From positions 1 to 34,107 of the forward strand of contig JALNYO010000038.1 in assembly GCA_023229765.1 (NCBI GenBank): a DNA stretch of 34,107 nucleotides, written 5' to 3'. The notes beneath the pieces are model-generated. The model was not told the DNA's origin and ran no database searches. It saw nothing but the letters and a program-made list of their open reading frames with translations. Each line of letters opens with the position of its first letter. Position 1 is the stretch's first letter. Position numbers and translations under genes: made by a program. The DNA is from Syntrophales bacterium (lineage in GTDB: Bacteria > Desulfobacterota > Syntrophia > Syntrophales > UBA5619). Shown in pieces: positions 1 to 8,078 of this stretch.

Positions 1-37
1 CTTTTACTTTTTGTCCCGAATCTGTTACGTTTTTCAT
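1..37 (-). CDS. 5' end of an unidentified gene leaving the window
   Basis: Read on the minus strand, an ATG at 37-35 is preceded 5 nt upstream by a near-perfect Shine-Dalgarno sequence (AAAGGAGG, complement of about 43-50). The open codons that follow give MKNVTDSGQKVK before the window ends. The gene would be divergent from the methylmalonyl-CoA mutase large subunit, so the 180 bp between them should hold promoters for both. Twelve residues are too few to name a family. Confidence 0.5.
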   Translation of the reverse strand, partial: MKNVTDSGQKVK

Positions 38-130
38 GGCGTCCTCCTTTGTGTATGGGTTTTGTTTGGCAACATTTCCATATCACATTTAGAGGACGCT
101 TTTCCTATTTCCTAAGATAAAGCTCTCGGG

Positions 131-205
131 GTGGTTACCGAAAACCCCAAAGACATTTGTGGTGTAACACATAGATATTGTTGATACAAATTCTATTTTC
201 ATGTA
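131..205 (+). repeat. Leader segment shared with 8198-8273
   Basis: About 75 bp immediately upstream of the mutase ribosome binding site resembles 8198-8273. The best part is about 37 identical bases of 44, from about 165 to 205, including a 13-base identical run AAATTCTATTTTC; the outer part also matches (CCCCAAA near 145-151) with one gap. It runs straight into AAAGGAG at 205-211. It may be a shared regulatory leader or a decayed repeat. No consensus promoter is obvious inside it. Confidence 0.5.
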
Positions 206-217
206 AAGGAGCAGCCC

Positions 218-1873
218 ATGTCAGATATTACCCCTAAGGAACTGGAGCGCTGGCAGGAAACGACCCTGAAAAAGGCCGTCTCCAAATCGTCTGAACGACG
301 TCCATCGTTTACCACCACATCCCATATCGAACTGAAAAATATCTTCACCCCGCTGGATGCCGGCGACGCTGATTACCTGCCGGATATTGGCTTTCCGGGG
401 GAGTTTCCGTTTACCCGCGGGGTGCAGCCGACGATGTACCGGGGGCGTTTCTGGACGATGAGGCAGTACGCAGGTTTTGCCACTGCCGAAGAGACCAATC
501 AGCGTTACAAATACCTGCTCGCGCAGGGACAGACGGGGCTGAGCGTCGCCTTCGATTTGCCGACGCAGATCGGTTACGATTCCGACCATCCCCTCTCCGA
601 TGGCGAGGTCGGCAAGGTCGGGGTGGCGATCGACACACTGAAGGACATGGAAATACTCTTCGACGGCATTCCGATGGACAAGGTCTCCACCTCAATGACC
701 ATCAACTCCACGGCCGCCATACTCTTGGCCATGTATATCGCGGTTGCCGAAAAGCAGGGGGTGAAAAGCGAACTGCTCCAGGGAACCATTCAAAACGATG
801 TTCTGAAGGAATATTCGGCGCGGGGGACTTATATTTTCCCCCCCCAGGAATCGATGCGGATCGTGACCGACATCTTTGCCTTCTGCAAGAGCAATATCCC
901 CAAATGGAACTCGATCAGCGTCAGCGGCTACCATATGCGCGAAGCCGGTTGCACCGCCGTTCAGGAGGTGGCCTTCACGCTCGCCGACGGCATCGCCTAT
1001 CTGGAGGCGGCCATGAAGGTGGGGCTCGATGTCGATTCGATCGCCTCCCGGATCGCCTTTTTCTTCTGCTGTCACAACAATTTCCTCGAAGAGGTGGCGA
1101 AGTTCCGTGCCGCCCGCCGCCTCTGGGCAAAGATCATGAAGGAGCGCTTCCACGCGCAGAAGGACTCCTCCTGCATGCTGCGGTTTCACACGCAGACGGC
1201 AGGCTGCACGCTCACCGCGCAGCAGTTTGAAAACAACGTCGTCCGCGTCGCCCTGCAGGCGATGGCCGCGGTTCTCGGCGGCACCCAGTCGCTGCATACC
1301 AATTCCCGCGACGAGGCGTATGCGCTGCCGACCGAAGGATCAGTCACGATCGCCTTGAGAACCCAGCAGATTATCGCCCATGAAAGCGGCGTCGCCGACA
1401 TGACCGACCCGCTGGGCGGCTCGTACGCCGTTGAGGCGCTCACCAATGAAATCGAGCGAAAATCAGTGGAATATATAAGGAAAATCGACGAGATGGGCGG
1501 GGCGATCAAGGCGATCGCCGCCGGCTACATTCAAAAGGAAATCGCGGATGCCGCCTACCAGTACCAGAAGGATATCGAATCCAAAAAACAGATCATCGTC
1601 GGCATCAACCAGTTTCAAACCGAAGAGGTTCCCCTGCGGGACGTCCTGCGCATCAAGCCGGAAGTGGAGGAGTATCAGAAACAGAAGCTGGCCCGGGTAA
1701 AGGCGGAGCGCGACAACGCAAAAGTCTCAAAAACCCTGGCCGCCCTGAAAAAAGCCGCGCAGGGAGAGGATAATGTAATCCCGCTGATTCTGAATGCCGT
1801 CAAGGCCTATGCCACCCTCGGCGAAATATCGGACACGCTCCGGGAGGTCTTCGGGGAATATACGCAGCAATAA
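218..1873 (+). CDS. Methylmalonyl-CoA mutase, large (catalytic) subunit
   Basis: Catalytic subunit of adenosylcobalamin-dependent methylmalonyl-CoA mutase, which interconverts (R)-methylmalonyl-CoA and succinyl-CoA in propionate metabolism. At 551 aa it has the TIM-barrel substrate domain only; the B12 domain is a separate protein (2147-2545), as in archaeal-type two-part mutases. Visible motifs are WTMRQYAGF (residues 79-87), GLSVAFDLPTQ (107-117), GTIQND (189-194) and SGYHMREAG (236-244). Tyr74, Arg214 and His239 align by motif with the Tyr89, Arg207 and His244 positions of the Propionibacterium enzyme, which favours methylmalonyl over isobutyryl specificity. The sequence has RFWT where RPWT is usual. 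The ATG at 218 has AAAGGAG at 205-211. A related acyl-CoA mutase specificity cannot be excluded. Confidence 0.93.
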   Translation: MSDITPKELERWQETTLKKAVSKSSERRPSFTTTSHIELKNIFTPLDAGDADYLPDIGFPGEFPFTRGVQPTMYRGRFWTMRQYAGFATAEETNQRYKYLLAQGQTGLSVAFDLPTQIGYDSDHPLSDGEVGKVGVAIDTLKDMEILFDGIPMDKVSTSMTINSTAAILLAMYIAVAEKQGVKSELLQGTIQNDVLKEYSARGTYIFPPQESMRIVTDIFAFCKSNIPKWNSISVSGYHMREAGCTAVQEVAFTLADGIAYLEAAMKVGLDVDSIASRIAFFFCCHNNFLEEVAKFRAARRLWAKIMKERFHAQKDSSCMLRFHTQTAGCTLTAQQFENNVVRVALQAMAAVLGGTQSLHTNSRDEAYALPTEGSVTIALRTQQIIAHESGVADMTDPLGGSYAVEALTNEIERKSVEYIRKIDEMGGAIKAIAAGYIQKEIADAAYQYQKDIESKKQIIVGINQFQTEEVPLRDVLRIKPEVEEYQKQKLARVKAERDNAKVSKTLAALKKAAQGEDNVIPLILNAVKAYATLGEISDTLREVFGEYTQQ

Positions 1874-1896
1874 CATATTCTTAGGATGAGGGAGAA

Positions 1897-1940
1897 GTTT
1901 AATGTTCATAAAACTGGAGGGACGCGCTTAAGTCGCGTCC
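1897..1940 (+). repeat. Family C hairpin repeat
   Basis: Short palindromic unit with arms GGACGCG (1920-1926) and CGCGTCC (1934-1940), preceded by a TTTAATGTTCAT tract. Related copies are at 8764-8783 (same orientation) and, inverted, at 11145-11180 and 14708-14740. It lies between the two mutase subunit genes, directly before another repeat. Confidence 0.65.
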
Positions 1941-1942
1941 GG

Positions 1943-2097
1943 GAGAGAGCTTTGAAAATCTATACCCTTTTGTCATTCCCGCGCAGGCGGGAAAGCGAAG
2001 CTTAATGTTCATAATCTATAAGTTCCCGAAAAGACCAGATTCCCGTTTTCACGGGAATGACAATTAACAACATTTCGGGAGAAATTCAAAGCTCTCC
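1943..2097. repeat. Family A1 MITE-like palindromic element
   Basis: About 155 bp with inverted ends (GAGAGAGCTTT on the left, AAAGCTCTC on the right) and internal inverted arms TCATTCCCG and CGGGAATGA. It is nearly identical to 14392-14526 but carries about 21 extra bases (GAAGCTTAATGTTCAT core) after GCGGGAA; the same tract ends the family B elements. It separates the mutase subunit genes and encodes nothing convincing. Confidence 0.8.
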
Positions 2098-2146
2098 GGG
2101 AAGTTAAGCACCTATAATAAAACGGTTTTTGGAAAGGGGAAAATAT

Positions 2147-2545
2147 ATGGCACGGACGATCAGAGTGCTCATCGCCAAACCCGGACTGGACGGCCATGAC
2201 CGGGGCGCCAAGGTAATTGCCCGGGCGCTACGGGATGCGGGCATGGAGGTAATTTACACCGGCATCCGGCAGACGCCGGAACAGATTGTGAGCGCGGCAA
2301 TTCAGGAAGGGGTTGATCTTATAGGACTTTCCATCCTGTCCGGCGCGCACAACCGGCTTTTCCCGAAGGTGGTCAACCTCCTCCGGGAAAAAGGGGCTGG
2401 CGATATCCTCGTTTTCGGCGGCGGAATCATCCCCGTGGACGATATCCCCGGACTGAAAGCGGCGGGAATAAAAGAAATTTTTCTACCCGGCGCCTCGACG
2501 GAGGATATCATTCAGTACATAAGGGACATCGTACCGGCGGCATGA
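2147..2545 (+). CDS. Methylmalonyl-CoA mutase, small B12-binding subunit
   Basis: Cobalamin-binding partner of the large subunit at 218-1873. The 132-aa product is one complete B12-binding domain. It shows the DxHxxG signature as DGHDRG (residues 15-20, with His17 the lower axial cobalt ligand), LSILSG (61-66) and the glycine-rich FGGG (90-93). I chose the ATG at 2147 because AAGGGGA lies at 2134-2140; an upstream in-frame TTG at 2129 lacks a good binding site and adds only six residues. The 273 bp between the two subunit genes consist largely of repeats, so the genes were probably adjacent before repeat insertion. The pair is presumed co-transcribed. Confidence 0.93.
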   Translation: MARTIRVLIAKPGLDGHDRGAKVIARALRDAGMEVIYTGIRQTPEQIVSAAIQEGVDLIGLSILSGAHNRLFPKVVNLLREKGAGDILVFGGGIIPVDDIPGLKAAGIKEIFLPGASTEDIIQYIRDIVPAA

Positions 2546-2622
2546 AAGCGTTGAATTTTGTCATTTTGAGAAATGTCAGCGACGAAAATCTCGGAGATTA
2601 TGATACCCATTTAAAGACGAGC

Positions 2623-2758
2623 TCGTGAAAAGTCGCTACCCGTCATTGCGAGGGGCGTGGCGATGTGGCGATCTCTATAGTTATTGATTATCAATAACTA
2701 TAGAGATTGCCGCGCTTCGCTCGCGATAACAAAATGGCTATTTTTCGACTTTTGACGA
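2623..2758. repeat. Family D MITE-like element with perfect inner hairpin
   Basis: 136-bp element with 13-bp near-perfect terminal inverted repeats (2623-2635 and 2746-2758, 12 of 13 matching). At its heart is a perfect 15-bp-arm hairpin (2673-2687 and 2691-2705) with a 3-base loop. It contains the GTCATTGCGAG-type motif common in proteobacterial repeats. It fills the convergent gap between the mutase small subunit and the DUF6125-like gene, and may act as a bidirectional transcription barrier. Confidence 0.75.
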
Positions 2759-2773
2759 AACCATCATTATTGA

Positions 2774-3535
2774 CTACAGCGTTGTTAGGGGTTGGTCAAT
2801 CGTGAAGCGCCACGCGCAGAACCACTCCGGGGGATGGTCGTCCGGCGGACAGGCGACGCAGGTCGTTTTAATTCGAGGGTCGATCTGCGCAGCGAAGGTG
2901 CTGTATTCTACGACACCCCCGGATTTACAGGGATAATCAGCGAGCCCCCGTCTTTTGCGCGCCGTCTGGACACGGCAGTTATTCATCTGGAACAGCAGAA
3001 CGTCCGGGCCCTCCTCAATCGTCTTCTGCACGTTTACCCCGGCGTACAGGCGAAAGCCCAGGGCCCGCTTCAGGCCGGGAAGCCCCGGATTTTCCGGCAG
3101 GTTCAGAAAACGCTTGATCGACCACGCCTCAAACGGGGAAAAACGGGCCCAGCAGGAATCGTTGCAGCGTTTGGCGTCAAAGAGACTGTCGCGGTTCTCG
3201 ACCTCCTGAAACCAAATGCCGTCGTTGGCGAGCCAGTTTTTCCCCAGATCACCGATTACCTCCAGGAGTTTTTCCTTCGGCATCGCTGCCAGCGCCTTCG
3301 GTACGCCGTTTTCCAGCTCGAAGCCGAAGGCCTCGGAGAGCCGCTTCATCTGCAGCGCGCTGCTCTTGTCCCAAACAGCGCCCATAACATCAAGGGCCTT
3401 GGCCATCCCCATCTGATGCTCCACTTCCTTAAACCAGAGGGTGTGGTGAACCATCGTCCGGTGAAAAAAATCGACAACGAGTCCGACCAACTCCTCCTGC
3501 TTAAGCTCCTCCATCTTTTCGGCTACACCGGTCAC
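2774..3535 (-). CDS. DUF6125-like cysteine-containing protein
   Basis: A soluble protein of about 253 aa with no signal peptide or membrane segment. The N-terminal half looks helical (MEELKQEELVGLVVDFF near residues 8-24). The C-terminal half carries a Cys-rich block (NNCRVQTARKRRGLADYPC, then CVACPPD, then WFCAW). This pattern recalls the DUF6125 family of deltaproteobacteria, which I recognise by pattern only, and more distantly the helical L-2-amino-thiazoline-4-carboxylate hydrolase group. Spaced Cys and His residues suggest metal binding, which is inference. A GTG at 3535 with AGGGGGA just upstream is the best start; a TTG at 3580 adds 15 residues through a poly-Lys tract without a binding site. 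It lies downstream of the DUF3783 gene on the same strand. Confidence 0.7.
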   Translation of the reverse strand: MTGVAEKMEELKQEELVGLVVDFFHRTMVHHTLWFKEVEHQMGMAKALDVMGAVWDKSSALQMKRLSEAFGFELENGVPKALAAMPKEKLLEVIGDLGKNWLANDGIWFQEVENRDSLFDAKRCNDSCWARFSPFEAWSIKRFLNLPENPGLPGLKRALGFRLYAGVNVQKTIEEGPDVLLFQMNNCRVQTARKRRGLADYPCKSGGVVEYSTFAAQIDPRIKTTCVACPPDDHPPEWFCAWRFTIDQPLTTL

Positions 3536-3604
3536 TGTTTTTCCCCCTGCAAATTTTTTTTGTTTCCTCTGGAAAGTCAATTACCTCATCCGTTATTAAT
3601 TTGT

Positions 3605-3711
3605 ATGAAAATCCCCCCATCCCCCCTTTACCAAAGGGGGGATGGGGGGATTTTCATGCTTCGCTGTGCCCGCCCCGGGCATGGGGGTTTATGAACATCA
3701 AGCTTCGTTTT
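3605..3711. repeat. Family B palindromic repeat
   Basis: A G/C-homopolymer-rich hairpin (3605-3657) begins ATGAAAATCCCCCC and ends GGGGGGATTTTCAT. A tail follows that contains GGGCATGGGGGTTT and AACATCAAGCTTCG. Other copies are at 8841-8948, 24434-24592 (compound, inverted) and 25724-25809 (inside a gene). Translations of this element give Pro/Gly-rich nonsense peptides in several frames. A second small hairpin (CCGCCTT/AAGGCGG) follows near 3716-3733. Confidence 0.85.
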
Positions 3712-3766
3712 TATCCGCCTTTGGCAAGGCGGGCTGTCGTGATGATTTCAGCGTATTACACTGAAT

Positions 3767-4144
3767 TTAATCCTGTTTTTTTGCGGCCCAGTAGCGGCGT
3801 TCCGCTTCGAGGTGTTCAAGCAGGCGATCCAGCGGCCAGTTCCGGTTTTCTTCTGTCAGCATGCAGAAGATGGGGCGCTTGAGCTCCCCTTCGCCCGACG
3901 GAAAGCTGCCCAGAATCGTCCTGACCTGCTCCTCGGTAAAACCGAGGAGCAGCAGGATTTTCGTCTTTTCGTCAACAAAGGAATCGTTGGTCCTGTTTTG
4001 CAGGATATCAATGACCGTCTCCCCGTTTTTTTCGGAGGCACTCATCAGGAAAACGTGACAGCCTACCGCTTCGTCAAGAAAAGTGCTGATGCGCGACGCA
4101 TCCTCACTGTTGTAACCGTAGATCAACACCCCCAGCGCTTCCAT
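3767..4144 (-). CDS. DUF3783 domain protein
   Basis: Small soluble protein of 125 aa. The C-terminal half matches the DUF3783 pattern: a stretch like RPIFCMLTEENRNWPLDRL followed by LEHLEAERRYW. The N-terminal half (VLIYGYNSEDASRISTFLDEA) resembles the Rossmann-like start of these proteins. The function of the family is unknown. I prefer the ATG at 4144 because AAAGGG lies 6 nt upstream; the ATG at 4150 is also possible. It is 80 bp downstream of the fused beta-oxidation gene and probably follows it in one transcript, then leads to the DUF6125-like gene. Confidence 0.75.
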   Translation of the reverse strand: MEALGVLIYGYNSEDASRISTFLDEAVGCHVFLMSASEKNGETVIDILQNRTNDSFVDEKTKILLLLGFTEEQVRTILGSFPSGEGELKRPIFCMLTEENRNWPLDRLLEHLEAERRYWAAKKQD

Positions 4145-4224
4145 AACCATCCCTTTGCGCCCATTTACATGACAATGCCCCTTCTTCCCTTATCCCCCCG
4201 GAGACGGAGAGGGGCGGATCGGGA

Positions 4225-6204
4225 TTACCTGCCCTTGTAAACTGCCGGGCGTTTATTCATAAAGGCCGTGATGCCTTCGCTGATGTCATCGGTTGTGCAA
4301 ACGTCGCCGGAGGACGCGCCTTCCAAGAAAAGTCCGGTCCGCTGATCCGCCTGGGCGCCGTAATACATGATCTTCTTCGCCATTTTCAAGCCGAGCGGAC
4401 TCGTTTTTGATAACGTTTCCGCGGTCTTTTGGACAAATTCAGCAAACCCCTCCGGCTCCGCGATGAAATTGGCCAGACCATAGTCCAGCGCCTTTTGCGC
4501 ATCAATTTTCTCCGTCATAAAGATCGCCTGCTTCGCCTTGCCCATCCCGATGAGCCGGGGCAGGCGCTGGGTTCCTCCCCAGCCGGGGAAAAGGCCAAGA
4601 TTGACCTCCGGCAACTGGACAAAGGCCTTGCTGCTCATGATCCGCAGATCGCAAGCCAGCGCCAGCTCCAGACCTCCGCCCATTGCGGCGCCGTTTATCG
4701 CTGCAATCACGGGCTTGGACAAGGTCTCCAATCTGGTAAATACCTCATGACCGCGATCGGAAAAGCGCATCATATCCCCGGGGATTCCCGACGCAAAGCC
4801 GGACATGTCAGCGCCGGCGCAGAAATTCTTACCCGCGCCGGTGATGATTAGACACCTGATGTTGACGTCTTTTTCCACAACATCGAGCACTGCATTGATC
4901 TCGTCCAGGAAAGCCAGGTTGAGGGCGTTGGCCCGCTGGGGTCTGTTTAAGGTAAGCGTCGCCACCATCTTGTCGTCAACCGCAAATTTGATGTTTTCCG
5001 GCTCCGCCGCCGAATAGAATCCCTGACCGGCCTTCCTGCCCGTCTTCCCCTCTTTCACCATCTTCACGAGCAATGACGATGCCTTGTAGCGCGCCTCTTT
5101 AAACTTTGCATACAGGCGGTTGAGTTCATCCACCACGACGTCCAGGCCGATATCGTCAGCCATCCGCAAGATGCCGCGGGGGAAGCCGAGTCCCAGTAAT
5201 GTGCCGACGTCAATATCGCTTTTGGTCGCGACCTTGTCAACCAGCAGGTTTGCCGCCTCATTGATCGCGATTACCACTACCCGGAGCGGGTCAAAGGTGC
5301 GCCCGGCGCTCAGCGGAATTTCATTTTTATTGGCAGGATCGGACCAGTCATAAAACCCTTTCCCGCTCTTTTTTCCCAGCAAGCCGGCCTTGAAAAGCTC
5401 GGTCAGATTGGTCGGCGGACCCCACGACTCGCCAATGGTTTCCTTAAAGTAATTGCTGACATGGTATTGAACGTCGATGGCGCCGTTTCCCAGGACGTCG
5501 AGCAGCTCGAGCATGCCCATCGGCAAGCCCAGTCGGTACTTGATTGCGGCATCCACCTCAAAGGGAGTGGCAACCTCCTTGTTGTGCAACACCCAGGCCG
5601 CCTCGTTCGAAAACGGCACGAAAATCCTGTTTACAACAAACCCGGGAACGTCCTTCCGCACATAAATGGAGGTTTTCCCTAATTTTTTCGTGAAAGCTTC
5701 AATAATCTGCACGGACTTTTCGTCAGTTTTCTCACCGTAGATAATCTCCACAAGTTTCATGACCGGAACCGGATTGAAAAAGTGGAGTCCGACCACCCGG
5801 CCGGGGTCATCCAGGACCTTGGCGATCTCCGTGATACTGAGGGAAGAGGTATTGGTGGCAAAAACTGTCTTCTTCGGGCAAAGTTTCGCGGCCTCGCTCA
5901 AAACCTCATGCTTCAGCTTCATTATTTCCGGCACTGCTTCAACGATGATGTCGGCATCCTTCACCGCCTTTTTCAGATCAACAATCGGCGTGATTGCAGC
6001 CAATAGATCGTTCTTCTGAGCCTCCGCCATCCTGCCCTTTTTTACCCGGCGCTCCAGATCTTCCTTGATGCGCTGATAGCCTCGCTGCACAAATTCTTCA
6101 TTGATGTCGCGCAATACCACTTTATAACCGGCCATCGCCGCTACCTGCGCTATGCCATGTCCCATAGCGCCCGCCCCGAGAACTACAACCTTTTTAACGT
6201 CCAT
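4225..6204 (-). CDS. Fused 3-hydroxyacyl-CoA dehydrogenase / enoyl-CoA hydratase
   Basis: Bifunctional beta-oxidation enzyme of 659 aa with the dehydrogenase first and the hydratase last, the reverse of FadB and like the archaeal crotonyl-CoA hydratase/3-hydroxybutyryl-CoA dehydrogenase fusions. Residues 1-185 form an NAD-binding Rossmann domain (GAGAMGHG, 10-17) with catalytic His141 and Glu153. Two C-terminal dehydrogenase domains follow (about 187-290 and 305-398). The crotonase domain spans 405-659 with oxyanion-hole glycines near 508-511 and both catalytic glutamates (Glu513, Glu533). The ATG at 6204 has AGGAGGG just upstream, so the longer upstream-open frame is not used. A consensus promoter lies at 6334-6362. 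In a syntroph it would serve butyrate or crotonate metabolism, oxidising 3-hydroxybutyryl-CoA to acetoacetyl-CoA; chain length is inferred. Confidence 0.92.
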   Translation of the reverse strand: MDVKKVVVLGAGAMGHGIAQVAAMAGYKVVLRDINEEFVQRGYQRIKEDLERRVKKGRMAEAQKNDLLAAITPIVDLKKAVKDADIIVEAVPEIMKLKHEVLSEAAKLCPKKTVFATNTSSLSITEIAKVLDDPGRVVGLHFFNPVPVMKLVEIIYGEKTDEKSVQIIEAFTKKLGKTSIYVRKDVPGFVVNRIFVPFSNEAAWVLHNKEVATPFEVDAAIKYRLGLPMGMLELLDVLGNGAIDVQYHVSNYFKETIGESWGPPTNLTELFKAGLLGKKSGKGFYDWSDPANKNEIPLSAGRTFDPLRVVVIAINEAANLLVDKVATKSDIDVGTLLGLGFPRGILRMADDIGLDVVVDELNRLYAKFKEARYKASSLLVKMVKEGKTGRKAGQGFYSAAEPENIKFAVDDKMVATLTLNRPQRANALNLAFLDEINAVLDVVEKDVNIRCLIITGAGKNFCAGADMSGFASGIPGDMMRFSDRGHEVFTRLETLSKPVIAAINGAAMGGGLELALACDLRIMSSKAFVQLPEVNLGLFPGWGGTQRLPRLIGMGKAKQAIFMTEKIDAQKALDYGLANFIAEPEGFAEFVQKTAETLSKTSPLGLKMAKKIMYYGAQADQRTGLFLEGASSGDVCTTDDISEGITAFMNKRPAVYKGR

Positions 6205-6333
6205 GAAATCCCTCCTGATTATTTTATAGCGACTCAAGGCCCCGCAAAACGGTTTATCAAGAAAACTGCCGGACATCCGCCCTTCCAAGACCTTTGCGTT
6301 GCTTGGAAATTATTTTGAAAATATCTGCTGTTT

Positions 6334-6362
6334 TGTATATTGAATGGCCTTGCCGCTGTCAA
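6334..6362 (-). promoter_or_regulatory. Sigma70-like promoter for the fused beta-oxidation gene
   Basis: On the minus strand, TTGACA (6362-6357) and TATACA (6339-6334) are separated by exactly 17 nt. Transcription would start near 6327 and give a leader of about 120 nt before the ATG at 6204. This is one of the clearest promoters in the window. Confidence 0.7.
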
Positions 6363-6385
6363 GTTTTTTGTATGATACTTTTTTC

Positions 6386-6418
6386 TTGACACCACACCTT
6401 TCCCTGACGTATGGTCAG
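6386..6418 (+). promoter_or_regulatory. Sigma70-like promoter with overlapping dyad, upstream of the permease
   Basis: TTGACA (6386-6391) and TATGGT (6410-6415) are 18 nt apart and face the permease gene. A dyad CTGAC-N5-GTCAG (6404-6418) overlaps the -10 box, a position suited to a TetR-type repressor. The predicted leader to the ATG at 6674 is about 250 nt and holds no convincing gene. The divergent promoter for the beta-oxidation gene lies only 24 bp away, so one regulator could act on both. Confidence 0.5.
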
Positions 6419-6673
6419 CAACACTTCATAATCCTTTGCAGACAATGACTTTTAATGTTGTTCCATTTTCCCCGGTCAGTTTCAGAAACGGCTCAGATTC
6501 GCACGTATCGGTCAACAGCTTCGCTGGATGCTTTTTAGACAAACGAAAAAACGAAGACATTTTGAACGGTATTATCGGCGGTTCCAAAGGGGTTGCGGGG
6601 TAGCATGCAGGCAATTCCCGCATTTTTTGAAGAAACAGAGGGTTTTTTTCAAGAAAAGGAGGGACTCAATATT

Positions 6674-8026
6674 ATGCAACGATTAGCTTCTTTTTTCACC
6701 TATCTGATGAAACATTACCTTCCCGACGCCTATCTTTTTTCCATTCTTCTGACATTTCTGGCCGCGATCCTGGCACTGATCTTTACAGACGCCGGCTTCA
6801 CGAAAATGATGATGGCCTGGGGAGGCGGCATCTATGGAATAATCGCCTTTGCGTTCCAGATGATCCTGATTCTGGTAACCGGGCACTGCCTGGCGCTGAG
6901 CCCGCCGATCAACCGTCTGCTGGTCTGGATTGCCGGCATCGGCAATACCCCCGTCAAGGGCGGCATGATCGTCGCCTTTGTCGCGGCGCTCTGCTCCTTT
7001 TTGAACTGGGGATTCGGATTAATCGTCGGCGGACTGCTGGCGATGGAGGTGGCAAAACGCAACCGCAAAGCCGACTTTCCCTTTTTGATCGCCTCCGCCT
7101 ACGCCGGTTTTGTCGTCTGGCATCAGGGATTTTCCGGGTCAGTCCCGCTGGTTATCGCCACGGCCGGCAGCGCCCAGAATTTCATTGAGAAGATGCTGGG
7201 AACGGTCACCCCTGTTTCCCAGAGCATTCTGATGCCCTTCAACCTGCTCCCGGCGATTCTTTTGATCGTCACGCTGCCGTTTCTGATGGCCATGATCTAT
7301 CCTGCCGAAAAAGACGTAAAAACGATCCCGGAAGACAGGCTCAAGGAACTGAGTGGGGATTTGCCGAACGTGCAGATGCCGCAGAACCCGACTCTCGCGG
7401 AAAGGATCGACCACAGCTACACGATCAACATGATCTTCGGGCTGATGGGACTTATCTACCTTTATTTCCATTTTTCAACCAATGGTTTCGATCTCAACCT
7501 GAACATCGTCATCTTCATCTTCTTCATCGTCGGCGTTATTCTGCACGGGAAACCGATAAACTATATCAAGGCGGTGAACACCGCGATCAAAGGCGCCGGC
7601 GGAATCGCGCTGCAGTTTCCGCTTTATGGAGGCATCCAGGGGCTCATGATCGGCACCGGCCTGGCCAAGGTGATCGCCGGCTGGTTTGTGGCCGTCTCTG
7701 CCCCGTCCACCTTCTATATGTTGCAGTTTTGGGCTGCCGGCGTCATCAACATGTTTATCCCGTCCGGCGGTGGGCAATGGGCCGCGCAGGGGCCAATCAC
7801 GATCGAGGCGGTCAAGATGATGGGGATTGACCCTGTCCGCTCGGCGATGATGGTGGCCTGGGGCGATCAATGGACAAACATGATCCAGCCCTTCTGGGCT
7901 CTGCCGCTTTTGGGGCTGGCGGGCCTCTCGGCGCGCGATATCATGGGCTATACAACCATGGTCCTGATTTACGCAGGCGTCATCTTCAGCATCTTTGCCC
8001 TGCTCATCGGCGCCGGCGTCTTATAG
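6674..8026 (+). CDS. atoE: Short-chain fatty acid transporter, AtoE family
   Basis: Polytopic inner-membrane permease of 450 aa, the usual length for AtoE. It resembles E. coli AtoE, associated with uptake of short-chain fatty acids such as butyrate and acetoacetate. Conserved-looking segments include SFLNWGFGLIVGG in the first third, AYAGFVVWHQGFSGSVPL in the middle, and FIPSGGGQWAAQGP with AWGDQWTNMIQPFWALP near the end. Ten or more hydrophobic segments are visible, with a charged cytoplasmic loop near residues 210-250. The ATG at 6674 has AAAGGAGGG about 10 nt upstream and starts right at the amphipathic N-terminus; upstream in-frame ATGs lack a binding site. Divergence from the beta-oxidation gene suggests joint use in fatty acid uptake or export. 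Confidence 0.9.
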   Translation: MQRLASFFTYLMKHYLPDAYLFSILLTFLAAILALIFTDAGFTKMMMAWGGGIYGIIAFAFQMILILVTGHCLALSPPINRLLVWIAGIGNTPVKGGMIVAFVAALCSFLNWGFGLIVGGLLAMEVAKRNRKADFPFLIASAYAGFVVWHQGFSGSVPLVIATAGSAQNFIEKMLGTVTPVSQSILMPFNLLPAILLIVTLPFLMAMIYPAEKDVKTIPEDRLKELSGDLPNVQMPQNPTLAERIDHSYTINMIFGLMGLIYLYFHFSTNGFDLNLNIVIFIFFIVGVILHGKPINYIKAVNTAIKGAGGIALQFPLYGGIQGLMIGTGLAKVIAGWFVAVSAPSTFYMLQFWAAGVINMFIPSGGGQWAAQGPITIEAVKMMGIDPVRSAMMVAWGDQWTNMIQPFWALPLLGLAGLSARDIMGYTTMVLIYAGVIFSIFALLIGAGVL

Positions 8027-8034
8027 AAAAAACC

Positions 8035-8078
8035 TTGCAAGGGGCAAAGGCGCGCCTGCAGGCCTTTGCCCCCTTGCA
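8035..8078. terminator. Strong hairpin after the permease gene
   Basis: Inverted repeat with arms GGGGCAAAGG (8041-8050) and CCTTTGCCCC (8063-8072), extended by TGCAAG/CTTGCA with one bulged base. It starts 9 nt after the stop codon. No T-run follows on the + strand, but the minus strand has six T after the stem. It could be a weak terminator or transcript-stabilising hairpin for the permease. Confidence 0.45.

Noticed and set aside
2792..3694. Open frame of 300 codons on the + strand
   Set aside because: It is antisense to the DUF6125-like gene and ends inside a family B repeat. The minus strand has better family motifs and start signals.
3601..3882. Small Pro/Gly-rich frames over the family B repeats here and at 8727-8918 and 24389-24647
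   Set aside because: They are translations of the palindromic repeat in different frames, without native sequence around them, so they are not genes.
6426..6623. 65-codon minus-strand frame upstream of the permease
   Set aside because: It overlaps the permease leader, lacks a binding site and has no family resemblance.
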